Origin: Termitomyces sp. T153 | Lineage: Eukaryota; Basidiomycota; Agaricomycetes; Agaricales; Lyophyllaceae | Reading direction: 5' to 3' | Assembly (NCBI GenBank): GCA_018296165.2 | Contig: JACKQL020000076.1 | Location: forward strand, 124,001 to 188,000 | Length of the DNA: 64,000 nucleotides | Shown: in pieces, positions 48,178-64,000 of the stretch | How positions within the stretch are numbered: the first letter of the stretch is position 1 | Layout: every line of letters begins with the position of its first letter | Program-made: the position numbers and the translations under genes | Notes under the pieces: generated by a model | Database searches by the model: none | The model's input: the letters and a program-made list of their open reading frames with translations, nothing else | What the model was told of the DNA's origin: nothing

Positions 48178-48643
48178 TCAAAGGTCGACACCAACGGAAA
48201 TGCATCCAACGGCAACTTGAACAAGATCGCCCTAAGAAAGTAGAATAAGAGATTCAAGTACTTGTCCTAAGTAAAAACACTTACGCTGTTGCCCGAGCAG
48301 CAAAGGCTTCTCCCGGTGCATCCTGTGGGAGAGAGGAGATCGCCACAGCCCACTGTTTAACCGATGCTCTCAGAATAATGGTCTATCATTGTGAAAGGAG
48401 TAAACGTACATCCAACAAGGCCAGTGATGCCCTCAAGACCGAGAGAATTCAAGAGCCCTTGAACAAGGCCTTCACTCGCCTACATCTAGTTCAGTGATGA
48501 ATAGTTGACCATACCACTCTACTCACATCCGCGGCACTGTTGCAGCACTTGAACGTATGGCTGTCCGGGCAACTACCAGTGGCAGCGGCAGCAGCGAGCA
48601 GAGGGAGAACGTGGAAGATGACAGAAGTGAAGCGAGAGAACAT
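48178..48643 (-). CDS. Class I hydrophobin, second copy
   Basis: Starts MFSRFTSVIFHVLPLLAAAA at 48643 with a signal peptide. The eight-Cys pattern is GSCPD, KCCNS, GCGD, GCTG, LCCSG, GCIS. There are three introns: after NSAAD (donor GTGAGT), within GL/GCGD and after SGNS (donor GTAAGT). The last exon reads GDLVQVAVGCISVGVDL then TGA at 48178-48180. Intron positions and phases match the hydrophobin at 22885-23334 exactly, and both begin MF(A/S)R, so the two are paralogues. The spacer after Cys1 is slightly longer here. The gene is intact although its neighbouring LRR/SAP copy has decayed. Confidence 0.94.
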
Positions 48644-50593
48644 GATGACTGTTACAGAGCGAAGTTGAGCAGGTTTGCAGAACTGGCCTTAGAAGGTCCG
48701 TCTTTCCAGCTTTTAAAGGATTGTTCCCTCTCCACTTTTCTTGATTTGGATAGTGATTAATATTTGTCTATCTGTAACGTTGGGCTCACGAACTGGGATA
48801 CTGACGGATCTCGATTCAATGATGGAATTGTATGCCTCGTTGAGTGCTGCTGACATACGAACAGTTAACATGTCAGGCTGTGGTGTCTATTCTATTCTCC
48901 AAATCTTGACCCGCCGCAATGTGCGAAGTATTGAACAAGCCTCCTGTCACAATCGGCACTTCTAAGCCCAAATCTGTATGAGTACCGTATGGTATTCAGT
49001 TTCAAAAAGACCGAGTCGCATTCATTTTAGCGGGAATGGCGAAAAAATCACAGGATGATATTACTTAAGGTTATGGAAGCTTGATCACGATGAGCACATA
49101 CTGCACGCGTTTTTGATCTACTTTGAACCTAGAAATTCATCCGACAGAAAAATTTCCGCTATGAATAGCATTCCTGACTTAGGTAAATAATAATGCATCG
49201 TACCCAATCATTTTTTGAGGCGAGGAACGGTCCTATGGTTTAGTTCCTTTGTGGAGCCAGGTTGACGCATTGTTACGCCGGCCGACTGGACTTGATATTT
49301 TCGGGGAAAGGGGTAAAAGACGCGCTCAGGGAGCCTCAAAGAGGATGTCCGACTCAACGAAGTTCAACTTTACCTGTCAAGCATCCGAGCAGAAGGGTTT
49401 CACTAATAACAGTCGTTGACGTCGTACTCCAGCAGCGGTGGCATGTCGAAAGAGTCTCAAGAAGCGCGCCACATTCGTAAAATCGCCAGCCGTGAAAGTA
49501 TGATTCTGTCCACTCTAATGTAAGAAGCCTTCCCAGTGGACTATTGAGGTGTCAGAAAAAGTTTGAGTCCATTGGATTACATGAGACGGGCCGGGTACAG
49601 CGAGCACACAGTTATCTTCATCTGAGCGAAAAACATTCAATCTGTCGACACAGAAAATGATCATCATGAGTACCGAGGAACAAGCCCAAAACGTCGAATT
49701 AATGTGCATGTTTCCAGTTTAGCTTCTGATTCTTTGCACGTTGGGAATAAGGTTCTGTACATACTTACTCCTTTCATCGAAAGATATGCCGGACGACAAT
49801 TGCGATTGTGTCCGAACACAGGCATGAGAGTGTATGAAAGGTATCTAAAGGCCACTTACAATCAAACACAAACTCTATAAATAACCGAAAGGGCTTCTGA
49901 TTCATACAAACTCTAAACAACCTCTGTGCAAACTCTGGCGGAACAAACCCTGAGCACTGGCATGTGATCTTTGTCCAGTCGAGTTACGGTGTGGTCAAGG
50001 TCGTCGTGAAGTTCATGGAGCAAGGAACCGACACCTGGGGTGTAACCGATCGGTTCAATGTTAAAATGCATCACTTCGTTCGCCCATCGATTAAGAGCTT
50101 CCACGCAGAGGATGCAAATTTTCCGTAAGACAGGTCATGATTCGGGGGTGGTAAATTTCTCAAAATCGGACTAGATCTCCGACATGGAGTAGAACATTTA
50201 CCACGAGACCAAATACCACTGACGATGCCAGCTGTCAAACTACAGAATCCGGAACTGATTTGTCGAAGCTGACAGGAAAATTTAACACCAAGAAAGGAGA
50301 AGTAAATCGAGGCTTTTGACATCTTCCATCACTTTGTGAGATTCCTTCCCATGACGGCCTGATTCGTAGAAGTACTAAGGACTTCTCCGACAACGATGGC
50401 ATCGGATTGCTGCCACGACCCCTACTTTGGCCCTGGAGGAACTAAAAAAGGAATACAAATAATCACACAGATGTTCAAGATGGCACACTGATGCCAACCG
50501 GCACAGTGCGCGATCTAATACCCGGAGTTGATGGAGAGAAATAACGCGAACGAGTAGCAGTTGTCTGTCAGAACGTAAAATGTATTATCAACA
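48644..50593. other. 1.95-kb region, mostly non-coding
   Basis: 48.65-49.9 kb shows nothing convincing. At 50110-49913 the minus strand has a protein-like open frame (KICILCVEALNRWANEVMHF, then NIEPIGYTPGVGSLLHELHD, ending RVCTEVV-TAG) that could be the last exon of a lost gene. No matching upstream exon was found. Confidence 0.35.
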
Positions 50594-51316
50594 CTACATT
50601 TTCCGTCTTTTCACAAGGGGAAAGATAAACAAGCCAGCGAGTCTTGTGGCCAGATCCTTACTTTTATTCTGTTGTTGAACCATTTTTTTAGGGCTGAACC
50701 GAGGAAGGGATAGTTGTCCGCGTTGACAAAGTATTTGTAACATTGTTGCACAGCGTATGATCGAGGCAAGCGGGAAGATGGCGAGGGAAATGACAACTGT
50801 GAGAAAAGTGAATAATATCATGGACCGATGAGGCCAATTTGCGGATGTATACATGATCGACCAAGCACACGTCGAACTGGATACCAATTTCTCATTAACG
50901 TTGCCAGGAGACACAGATAATTAAGCACCCCGATGAGACGGTGGATAACCGGCAGAAGACCATGGATGACTGAGTGCTCGAAACTTTGTCTTAACGCATA
51001 CAGCGAGGGGTAACAAACAGGCACAGGAAGGAGCGTTTGAAGGCTCAACAGCAGGGTCGATACCTGAGTGAAGGTAGATAAAACGGTCGGCTCATTGAAG
51101 GTGTCCTGGTACACCACTACAGCATCAATCAGCTTGATCGAACGCTTACCACTCGGAACATGTTGCATCGTTCGACAAGTCATCTGTGAACTGGGATCCC
51201 TTTGGTCAACACTGTTAGAAATGATGATGTTACTGATCTTCATACGATCGCTGCCAAGCCAGCTCATGAACGCTAAGCAAGAGGTCTTTAAAGCGTTGAA
51301 CGGGTGATGAGGACAT
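50594..51316 (-). pseudogene. Degraded ORF, possibly a membrane protein
   Basis: From ATG 51316 the minus strand reads SSSPVQRFKDLLLSVHELAW, then QRSYEDQ, then meets a stop or an unresolved splice. A second frame carries VYQDTFNEPTVLSTFTQVST and LLLSLQTLLPVPVCYPSLY. A third frame further down has a hydrophobic stretch (MILFTFLTVVISLAIFPLA). I could not connect these with consensus splice sites without stops. It may be a decayed or wrongly guessed gene; the family is not recognised. Confidence 0.3.
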
Positions 51317-53978
51317 CGATAGTGAGGCGGAAAGGGCTAAACACTTACATTAGGACAATTAGTCTCCCGGTCCGGGGCGTGGAGGGGGTTTAATATTGTG
51401 GGGCTTTAGGTTTGGGAACTCTTTCACTAGTAGTTAAATATATGGGACCTATACAGTTAACTGAGCGTTATATACTTCGCATTGAGAACTCAACACAGCA
51501 CGTGGGAAAAGATTGGTCAGCTGGTATTTAGCATTCAGATTTTTTCCCCTTTGGTTTCCAAATTTTTCCCTTTGTTTTCAACGTTTGTTTCCTGCCCCAG
51601 ATTTTTCGGCCTTCTGCCTCTCAGATATACGGACTCGCTGATTCACGTATATCAGCCATCCCAATTACATATCCCTTCAGGCATCAATATCAAGGACCTC
51701 ATTCGCGTTTATATTCCATCTCATCCTTGATTTACTCTTTTCATACCACAAGCAAGTCAAGACTTCCAGTAGCCCTCACGGACACATACACGCATACTAG
51801 GAGTTTGTTACGCTCGTGGAAGACCAATCCGGTCCATCTCTGCCTGCCTCTGTGCCTTGTTTTGAGGTTCGGAGGGTCCACACAACATAAATTACTTACT
51901 AAGTGTTGTTACCCGTTGTTATACACGGTGTCAAATATATGACCAGACAACATAGCATTATTTTGTTTAGCGGTAGACTGGGGAAGAGATGCAGTGATGT
52001 AGAATCACACTTACAAGGATGACATCTCCGAGGACCTCTGCACGGAATAAGACATTTTCAAATGCGCAGTGCCACCATCCCAAGGAAGATGTTGTACCAT
52101 TAGAAATTTGCGGTGCATGATGAAACCGATTAAATGGTAGCTGCTGACTATGACCACAACATCAGTTGCACATCAAAAGAATGAGACAGTTTATCTTTAC
52201 CGCAGTGTTTGATAAGAAAGGCAAGCATACCGTCGTTAGGATATTAAGACTCATCTTGCCTGATGTAGCGTGTCGTTGTGACACCAGTTGAAGGGTGGCA
52301 CCAAACGTTTTGTAGACTGATGAGCCTGTAGATGATAGGAATAAGTAGCTTCATATGAGGAAGATATTGTCGCAGTGTAGTCCAGAGCAATCGGCTTATC
52401 CGACCATTGAGACAACGAAGTCCATCTTGAATGACTTCAAAGTATAATACAATCAGATCAATTTTTGATGTATGTATCTCTTAGTCATCGGATGATTGAA
52501 GTTCAGCAACCCTCAGGCATAAAGTGTACTGTTCAGACAAATAGAAGGGCCAGTTCGTCTGACCATGTGACCTCAGATCCTCAACCTGGACAACAATAAC
52601 AAAAGTTAGAGGATCGCAGCTGAAACTTGGTGATACTAAGGTGATACTAAGTGTTTTCTAGAGTTTCACCTAAGGCTATCCACAGAAACTTGATCGTGCC
52701 GTAGCGATTGTTCAACTCAACTTCTGGAGCCAAATCATGTTACAGATAGACATGGAAGAGAGGAAGCCTACTGCAGTGAGCGGCACTCCGAGATCGGACT
52801 GCCTCAGTCAAAAACGTTGAAGTCAAAAACGTTAAAAGTTTTACGTGCTCTCACCAGGCCCCGGGAAGCTGTCTCTCCCGAAAATAGCGTATTTCAGACC
52901 CCGAAAATGGCCAAATCCCGGTCCAGGTATAGCGCATTCTAGGCACTTGGAAAAATTTTGAGACCTTTGTCCTTTTGATAGCGTATTTTACGACCATATG
53001 GACAATTTGATGTGGTAGGGTTAGTCCAGAATAGCGTATTTGCAGCCCAAAAAAGCGATTTATAGCGTACTTGAAGCCCATTTTGGGGGTAAATTTTGGA
53101 CAGACCTATAGGCGAGCTTCCCGTGGTCTCTCTCACCCGTGCGTGATTATGTAAACGTTAGTCCGAAGAACTGGAGAGGAAAATTGATGGTGGAGAGGAT
53201 GGTGCGTTTTGAAGGACAGAATTCCGGCAGGATAGCCGATAATTCTCGGAGATACCACTAGATCTTATCTAACAGTGCCACGGTAACTGGAACGACATGG
53301 GCCACTAGACTAACAGCCTTGTATATTCTAGTCAATTATAACCCAAGCCCAAAACACGTAGATCGCCTCTTTTTATTGTTGTCCTGGTACGACATGCCAA
53401 TTGATGCATGAAACATACTTCAGATCAGGCTTAATCTCCACATGTATTGTGAGTAATCGGAGCTCAGATTTGTAACTAGCGAGTGAGTCGAATTAATTGT
53501 GTCAATTACTATTCACTCCAGACAGGTTGGTTCTGGATATCGAGGGAAAATCAGATGGTCTCATATACCAAGATCGACCCTCTTCCTTCGAATCTCATGC
53601 TACATTGCTGGCCAAGAATGTAACTCCACAATAGGAGACGAAAATGTGTTGAGTAGTCCGACGGTGCCAGCTCCTTTTTATCTATGCATGCTTATTCCCC
53701 TTTCCCAGTTCTCAACGAAGGGTTTTCCCGAGACCCTAATTTCACACTTCACGTACAATCATTTTGCTTCTCTTTCACCATATCTATTCATCTCTGAAGC
53801 CTTTGCATAGATGACAGGACCGCTGAACTGCACCTACGATCTCGAGTAAGTGTTATCGAATCATTGCACCCGAGATGTACTCTGATTTGGGGAAATACGT
53901 TACAGGCGTGAGGTCCGTTATTGCTCGGTAATAGATTTCTCCTTTAACCAATTTGAAGCATTCCGCTTATCTACTCAA
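51317..53978. other. 2.7-kb region without a convincing gene
   Basis: Apart from the short-motif repeat at 52884-53072 I see no gene. Small frames on both strands lack motifs. The right end may include a short upstream exon of the MYND gene (ATG at about 53811, MTGPLNCTYDLE with donor GTAAGT). Confidence 0.45.
52884..53072. repeat. Five dispersed copies of ATAGCGTATTT in about 190 bp
   Basis: The motif ATAGCG(T/C)A(T/C)T(T/C) starts at 52884, 52929, 52978, 53031 and 53062, each followed after a few bases by CAGACC, AGGCAC, ACGACC, CAGCCC or AAGCCC. Spacing is irregular (45, 49, 53 and 31 bp). On the minus strand it keeps an open frame (IRYS, VKYAIKR, MRYTW, IRYFR), which suggests an expanded short repeat rather than a gene. 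Confidence 0.6.
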
Positions 53979-54892
53979 ATGAAGAATTGTGGGAAGACTG
54001 AAAATGAGCTTGCGGCAAAAGATAAAGCTGCCGTCCTTCAGCTGTGCGGCGATTGCAGAAGGTACGCGCCTCACATGCATTACTGGTTGAAACCCAAGTC
54101 CCTAATCTTGCTCATAGCGTTCGGTATTGCTCCGCTAAATGTCGTAAGCCCGGAATCCAACTTGAATAGTAATATCAAAGCGTGACCCGAGAAGAACTTA
54201 CAGACTGGCCAGTCCATCGAAAGATATGCAAAAAAGGATATCAGTCGCCGAAACAAACAAAGAAAACTGATAAGCTCAGCTTCCTTCTGGCACGATTTCT
54301 TCGCACCAAGACTTCTCCGATGCCTGTCCACGCGATCCAAGCCATTTTCGTACGTGCATAAAATCAAAGCTTGGACATTTGATGACTTATCCATACACAG
54401 AGAGATTGGACGGAAATATACAGGGCATTGTTAACTTTTATATTCATCAATGCTTCTGTCTCGGCACCAAATCACGCTCCTCAAGTCCTTTACGTCAAGC
54501 TTTCAATGCCTTCTACGTCCAATCTGGAAATCAAAGCACGCTGCGCCTTCCAGGTGGAAGACGCCGAATTCTTGACACTGGAAGAATTCCGACGCGCCAC
54601 CGTTAACAAGTCCCATCGCTTATACTCTGAAGAGAATGGTCAGATTTTGGATGGATATAATCGGCATGTCCAGATTAGGATGCCTCATGGATCCATCAGA
54701 CGACTGAATATGGTAGTGCAACGTCTGGAAGTCCAGCATGAAGGTGTCCCGTTGACTTACTTCAAGAGCTGGTTTCACGAGGATGCCAGTGATTATGCGA
54801 CACAGTCAAAGTTTCGAGATGGTACCTGGCTCAAATATCTGAAGGAAAAGGTTGCCGACGGGGAGGGCTGGCATTATAGTCGCTTTGATTAG
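53979..54892 (+). CDS. MYND zinc-finger protein
   Basis: A basidiomycete-type protein with one N-terminal MYND finger, a protein-interaction module. The finger spans several small exons: MKNCGKTENELAAKDK, VLQLCGDCRSVRYCSAKC, then QELTDWPVHRKICKKGYQ, the last join using an acceptor after GACCCGAG. Seven of eight expected ligands are clear; the first Cys of the leading CxxC pair is not (QMKNC where CxxC is expected). Next come LLARFLRTKTSPMPVHAIQA, IFRDWTEIYRALLTFIFINA, and a C-terminal region ARCAFQVEDAEFLTLEEFRR, VQIRMPHGSIRRLNMVVQ, LTYFKSWFHEDASDYATQ to TAG. A start at about 53811 with an extra exon is possible. Function unknown; the C-terminal region recurs in agaric MYND proteins as I remember them. 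Confidence 0.72.
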
Positions 54893-56887
54893 GTTGATAT
54901 TATCATTTCTCATCCGCGTATTTTGCTGCTATGAATCGTTCAATTTTTTCCCTCTTCAAACGGTGCCGAGAAAGCCGGCCGTTTCGGAAGCTTCTGAGTA
55001 GAAAAGATTATGATCCGTGACAATTGAGACGGAACACGTGACAGACCTCAATATCTTTCTCCCTTCCTTACCTTATTTCAACCGCCCCGTTGTTACCTGT
55101 TTGGATGATCCCGGAGATAAAAGACAAAGTATTGTTCCAGCGGGTGAAGAGAGGTAGTGTGTAACTGTTTTCCTGGACGTGACCGCGAACAAACTTCCAG
55201 GGATGGATCACAAAATAAACCCGACTGGCATAAAAGTGACGATTTGTGATGTACTCAGGAGGATTACGTAGATATGAGACACAGAAGATGTATGTATTTA
55301 TCTGTTCGATTGTGAGTGCAACGTACTCAACCATTTTTGAATATATCCGGGCATTCAAACGACGCCTGACTGGTGGTAGTAAGGATATAACAAGATACGT
55401 CTGTACTTGAGGCTCAGGGATCAAATCAAAATACTACTTCAATGGGATGAACAACAATCGCTTCTAGAAACATTGCCAAGGTAAATCAAGACCTATCAAG
55501 ACACTCTACTCCGCCTTACTATCTCGTGTAGTATATTCTCACTTGGATGGTGCAGTTACCCGGTTCTGCCCATGATCGACAAACCACTCTGAGTTATCAC
55601 GAATCCTCAAAGTCGCGTCAAACTAGATGCGCGTTCCGACAACTCTGATGAGGGCGTATCAAGCTCGATCAATTGCTTTCTGATACCCTTCATCTTCCTC
55701 CATTGTCCACTTTCAGTGAGAACTGTTTTCTTGTAGATTCGACCAAACGCCGCTTGAACCTGGCTCGGTAGCCAGTATGTTCAATATGGTATTTTGTGAT
55801 AAGGGACTGTAAATTGACTCGTCAAACTTCGCCGGGAAAACGTACGACTGTCTAGTCAAACAATGACGGCGCATTGACCAAGCTTCAGCCTTCTGACAAT
55901 CAATTTCACCAGCGTGATCGTTCGAGTTTTTGGAAACAAATGTTTAGATGTCACGGATGGAAGCCATGCCAGTGTATGGACTTGTTCGACCGAAAATCCC
56001 AATGACGATCTTTCCGTCAATAGCCGTCCAATCATCAAATTACTAGGTGGTGACAACCGACTTGTCTGGATCAACCAAGGATAATGTGTTGACCTTACTT
56101 TACAGCAGGCAAAACGGCTAGTGCTAGCGATACAGGTGAGGATAATTCAACTAATCAGCTCACATCTGACTGAGAGCCTGACCACAGCCTCTGCAAGTCT
56201 AACTTCGTATCTGAGATATAAAGTCACACTTGTACCGACAACAGTAGCCGACAACAGTAAGAATCAATTCTGGAATTTGAGCCTTGATGTCAAGAATCTT
56301 CTGGTCACCTCTGAGATCTGAATCCCAGAACGGCCAATACGATCACCTCCAGCCAGTCCTCAAGTTGTCAGACTGTTTACATCAAGTATTATGTCTATTA
56401 GTCATGCTGACACCTTTCTCTAGTTGGTGTTCTTGTTTTCAGTGATACCTTTGGCAACGGTACTCAATATCACGAGTTGGACAAACTTTATGTCTGATAC
56501 TCTCTTTAAATTCTCGGACTCAGGAAAAATCACTATGACGACATCAATATTCGATGCCAGCCTCGCCAATTGCACGTAAAGACTATATGGCAACAGCTGT
56601 TTGCGAGGATTCCATGAATTCAAGTGGAGCATTATTCTCGAGCAAGGAATAAGCTATGACAACCCGCACATATAAATACACGAAGCAAAGTTAAGTATAC
56701 TGCCAAACTGTTGATACATAAGTCGTGATAGGTAATTATGCGTATTACAAAAAAATTCACAATATCACTATCGATTAGGCAAAAGCGGAACATAGAGAAA
56801 CGACAATTACGAAGCAAAACAGACAAAATGTATAAATACATTACACGACAGCAAGTCGAGGATGCGTTACAGCGGTTTTAGACAGTT
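54893..56887. other. 2-kb region without a convincing gene
   Basis: A minus-strand frame at 55424-55068 is open for 118 codons (YLVISLLPPVRRRLNARIYS, CVSYLRNPPEYITNRHF) but starts with TTG and shows no family motif. It may be a gene remnant. The rest, 55.4-56.9 kb, is AT-rich with only short frames. Confidence 0.4.
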
Positions 56888-58474
56888 TTAGAAGGGGGCA
56901 GTCTTGGTATGCTTCTCATCCATCTTCTCTTGATCGTTGGAGATCTCAATGACCGTTTGGACCTTGTCAGGGTGCTGATTGTTATCAAGGAGGAAGGACA
57001 CGACTTGAGGATTTTGGACAGAGGTTGTCGTTCCATCAATTGGATGGATTGTCCCAAGAGTGGTGGCGGCTGCAGGAGCGAAAGACAGATGGCCTCTTGT
57101 TGCTGAGCGTGCACCGGTGTTCTTGACAGCGACATTTGAAGGCTTCTTGGGCTCGATGGGAATTTGCCCGAAGAGATGGGGAATCGACCGTTGGACGGTG
57201 ATGAGGAGGATAGATACCGTGGGGTATAGAGCCTGATAGGATGTTAGCAAAGGCCGATACTCATGGCGAAGATTGACATGTACAGAACATATCGTGTAAA
57301 TGGATGTGATGACAATGGCACCAAAGTAGAGAGATGAGTCTGGGCTGGGCTTGACGAGTTCAAGACCAAGATTGATGATCTGCGAGAACTGTCAGACCAG
57401 TGTTCAAGCCGGATGATAACATGGTACCAACTTGACAGACGGCAAACAATATGCCAGATTCAAGAAGAATTATCACGATGACTCGGGCCTGGGAGATCTT
57501 GAGGGTAGCCCCAATGTTTCCTTTGTCTTTCTGTAGACGACTGATATATATCAGTCAGGAATGATTGAATCGAATATAATTTGTGACATACAGAACTTCC
57601 AAAGAAATCAGCAGTGAACTGATCACGTTTGTTCCCAGCGTCAGAGTTAAGTATGAGAGGAAGATATTCTTCCAGAGTTTCGAAGGGCCCAAGACACCGG
57701 TTACATCAACCAGTGCAGATCGAGTTATACCCGGCTCCTGTGTTGAAATCACACCAAGAAGGCCGAAACCACTGCCTATAGACATCTTAGTAGAGTTCTA
57801 TTTAGCTTCTCGACAAAGTCACCTATTGAGCCAGCCAACAGCAAAATCGGTGCAATCAAAATCCATGTTTTTTTGGGATAGAGGACGCGAACTCTCGATA
57901 TGAGAACAGCATTGCTGAACATGGGCTATGTGACACGTGGACGTGGACAATTGGCTAAAAGCACACTCGGTGTTATCACGACTTACAAGAAGTTGAGCAG
58001 TCCAAATTTGCATCCGTGTGAAGCGGAGGTTCTTCCGGTTGATACCATCGAAACTCATATCGTCGTTGTCGAGGGGACCGATATCTGTATCGACCAGGAT
58101 CCCACGAACAAGAGTTGCAAAAGAGGCAAGGTAGGCGGACCAGTACACCGTCGCGATGAGGAAGGAAAGCAAAGACATAACAAACATGGCAACCGTGGTT
58201 CGAGCCTTGATACCGCGATTTCTGGAAATATCGTCTAAGAACCGAAACCCAAGCAACTAAAGCAAATGAGTACAGAACGCACATCATCTTGTAAGTAGAA
58301 ATTGAAAACAGGAGAACGAAAACACCTGGTACAAAAGCAAGTTTATACTCCTGAGCATTCACACAGAAGTCAATCTATCGCACCATACACCAGAGTCATC
58401 GCAGTGAAACCGGCTAGATTGCCCAGGAGGAGGACACCGATGTCTCGAAGAAGATTCTCTTCGTCGGGAGTCAT
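56888..58474 (-). CDS. Multi-pass membrane protein, probably 7 TM, unknown function
   Basis: Starts MTPDEENLLRDIGVLLLGNL at 58474. Hydrophobic segments follow: AGFTAMTLVYGA, FVPGVFVLLFSISTYKMM, VAMFVMSLLSFLIATVYWSA, NAVLISRVRVLYPKKTWILI with APILLLAGSIG, FLSYLTLTLGTNVISSLLIS, ARVIVIILLESGILFAVCQ and SLYFGAIVITSIYTICS. The cytosolic tail contains TVSILLITVQRSIPHLFGQI and ends EKMDEKHTKTAPF-TAA at 56888. About seven short introns separate these. The layout and length are typical of the many agaricomycete 7-TM proteins of unknown role; a receptor function is possible but nothing specific is visible. Exact exon borders in the middle are approximate. Confidence 0.65.
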
Positions 58475-59579
58475 GCTGTGGTCGAGAGATGGGTGTAGAG
58501 TAACCTGACCTAAGATTATATACCACAGGACATCAGATTCCCCTTGTATTGATCCACTGATGTACTTAGTAGATGAGAAGCCGAAGATTAGGCTTAGCCC
58601 ATTTCGATACGTGAAACAGATAGACAGATACTAGGATGGTCAGTTCCATCCCATTGCTGTGAGACCAAACTTGCGGCAAGATACTGAGTGAGAATAGTGA
58701 ACCTCATTGGAATCAAGGTCATGTTGGAGACGGTGCATGATGCGGTTGGGAGGGCAACTAGGCATGACCTCAGACACACCTATGGACCATCGAATCGAGC
58801 CGATTATGTCAACTGAGGCTATTCCATCAATCATCGATAATCCTTTAACATCGGCAGTACACATTGAGATCGAAGCAGAACCAACTAAGCTCCGAAGCTC
58901 CGATTCAAGGAAGCTGGTGAGGTCCTATCGCTGGACAGAGATCACTTCCACAATTCTAATTCGATATTCGGCTAAGTAGCTACTATGTGACTTGTCCCAA
59001 GAAAGGCAACCAAGAAGTAAGCTCCAATATCGGGAAGAAGGGCAAAAAAAGTAGGCCCAGTGGTACGCACCAAATGCGAGAGCCGATTCGCGTCATCTTG
59101 TGAATGTTGCTGAGACGTGAGTATGTTCCTGCCAATGCGAAAAAATAGTTTCACGTCGAAAATTATCGAAATAGTCCAAAGTTTCCGATCCACCATCATT
59201 TTTGATATCTACTAATATGGAGGTGATTACCCTGGCCACACGGGACATTCCGCGGTTTCGGAACGTGAAAAGTATGATCCGTGTGCCAGCCGCGTCGATC
59301 GTGAAATAAACCTTGCAAGGACGACCAGCGCGTCAGGTATAATTACTGTCTCCTTCCTAACACCCACAAACGTTCTTTACGAAGAATTTGCTGGCCTGAC
59401 TCGGCCCCTTTTGCCTCCAAAACAATCCATCCGACTTCTCCTATGGTTGCTCCATTGCCAAGTATCGATGAGTCAACCTCGAGCACAAAACGTTTGCCAT
59501 TGAGTCAACCACGTGTCGGCACTATGGATCTAAGACAGTATATAAATCGAAAACATCACTCAGTCAATGCCTCGATAAC
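58475..59579. other. Divergent intergenic region
   Basis: 1.1 kb between the starts of the 7-TM gene and the ENA ATPase. A minus-strand frame at 59199-58972 (TGPTFFALLPDIGAYFLVAF) is hydrophobic but isolated. The ATPase promoter has a TATA-like GTATATAAAT near 59540. Confidence 0.45.
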
Positions 59580-63696
<4,117 letters not shown>

Positions 63697-64000
63697 ACGA
63701 ATTGTATGTACTATCGCCGTTGCAGAAACCATTCGAATGTTTAATGTATTACAAGGGCACAATCTAGCCGCATCAGTTGAGTACCCGAGAACAAAATGTT
63801 GTTGCTTCATAATCGTTTGAAATTCTTGAGTCCTTTGCGATGGTACTCAAGTTTCACACTCGTTTGTACTATCAATAGCACTGAAACCCACTTTTGGAAG
63901 TCAGCACGCAAACAAAATTGTATTCAGTGAGAGACAGCCGTCTTAACTTGTATAGGAAGAGTTTCATAAGACACATCCGTGCCTTTGGCTCTCTCCCGCA
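63697..64000. other. Window end, nothing recognised
   Basis: 304 bp downstream of the ENA ATPase, AT-rich, presumably its 3' UTR and terminator region; no motif or ORF of note. Confidence 0.6.

Noticed and set aside
55068..55424. 118-codon minus-strand open frame
   Set aside because: Starts with TTG, no family motif and no plausible upstream exon; left as a possible remnant.

Overview
The window looks like nuclear DNA of a mushroom-forming basidiomycete (Agaricomycetes). Almost every gene is split by many introns of about 45-65 nt with GT(A/G)NGT donors. There are two class I hydrophobins, a secreted bicupin oxalate decarboxylase, an ENA-type P-ATPase, expanded F-box-like/LRR proteins and a Tad-like LINE. 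One assembly gap (99 N) lies at 21960-22058. All calls come from reading translations and splice signals by eye. Exon joins quoted as seen are those where reading frame and family motif agree across the junction.

Layout. 1-7.8 kb is gene-dense: the 3' part of tRNA-His guanylyltransferase (THG1), a SAGA-type Ubp8 deubiquitinase, a HIT-domain hydrolase, unresolved coding-like patches, and oxalate decarboxylase in about 22 exons. 7.8-12.5 kb is nearly gene-free and holds a 26-27 bp minisatellite. It is followed by an ECM11-like gene (12.5-14.1 kb). 15.5-21.96 kb is a minus-strand non-LTR retrotransposon with an intact ORF1 (three zinc knuckles) and an ORF2 (endonuclease, reverse transcriptase, RNase H) broken by two in-frame TGA codons and one frameshift. 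22.9-25.6 kb holds a hydrophobin facing an LRR/SAP-domain gene. 28-33.3 kb has a GUP1-type MBOAT acyltransferase and a FAD monooxygenase. 34.4-36.6 kb encodes a protein with a very long Arg/Glu repeat.

37.3-41.7 kb is a divergent pair, a zinc alcohol dehydrogenase and a pyruvate decarboxylase, sharing a 422-bp promoter. Together they would convert pyruvate to acetaldehyde and then ethanol. 42.2-46.3 kb holds two tandem F-box-like/LRR paralogues. 46.8-48.6 kb holds a decayed copy of the LRR/SAP gene facing a second hydrophobin. This repeats the 22.9-25.6 kb arrangement in inverted order and suggests an inverted segmental duplication. 48.6-54 kb is mostly non-coding, with a short-motif repeat and a degraded membrane-protein-like ORF. 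The right end has a MYND-finger protein, a multi-TM protein and an ENA-type cation ATPase.

The best candidates for something unusual are the inverted hydrophobin/LRR-SAP duplication, the compact ethanol-fermentation gene pair with repeat elements in its shared promoter, the LINE's CGA-to-TGA lesions, and a monooxygenase whose first coding exon appears to be the ATG alone. I saw no convincing tRNA, rRNA, CRISPR or wholly new system.
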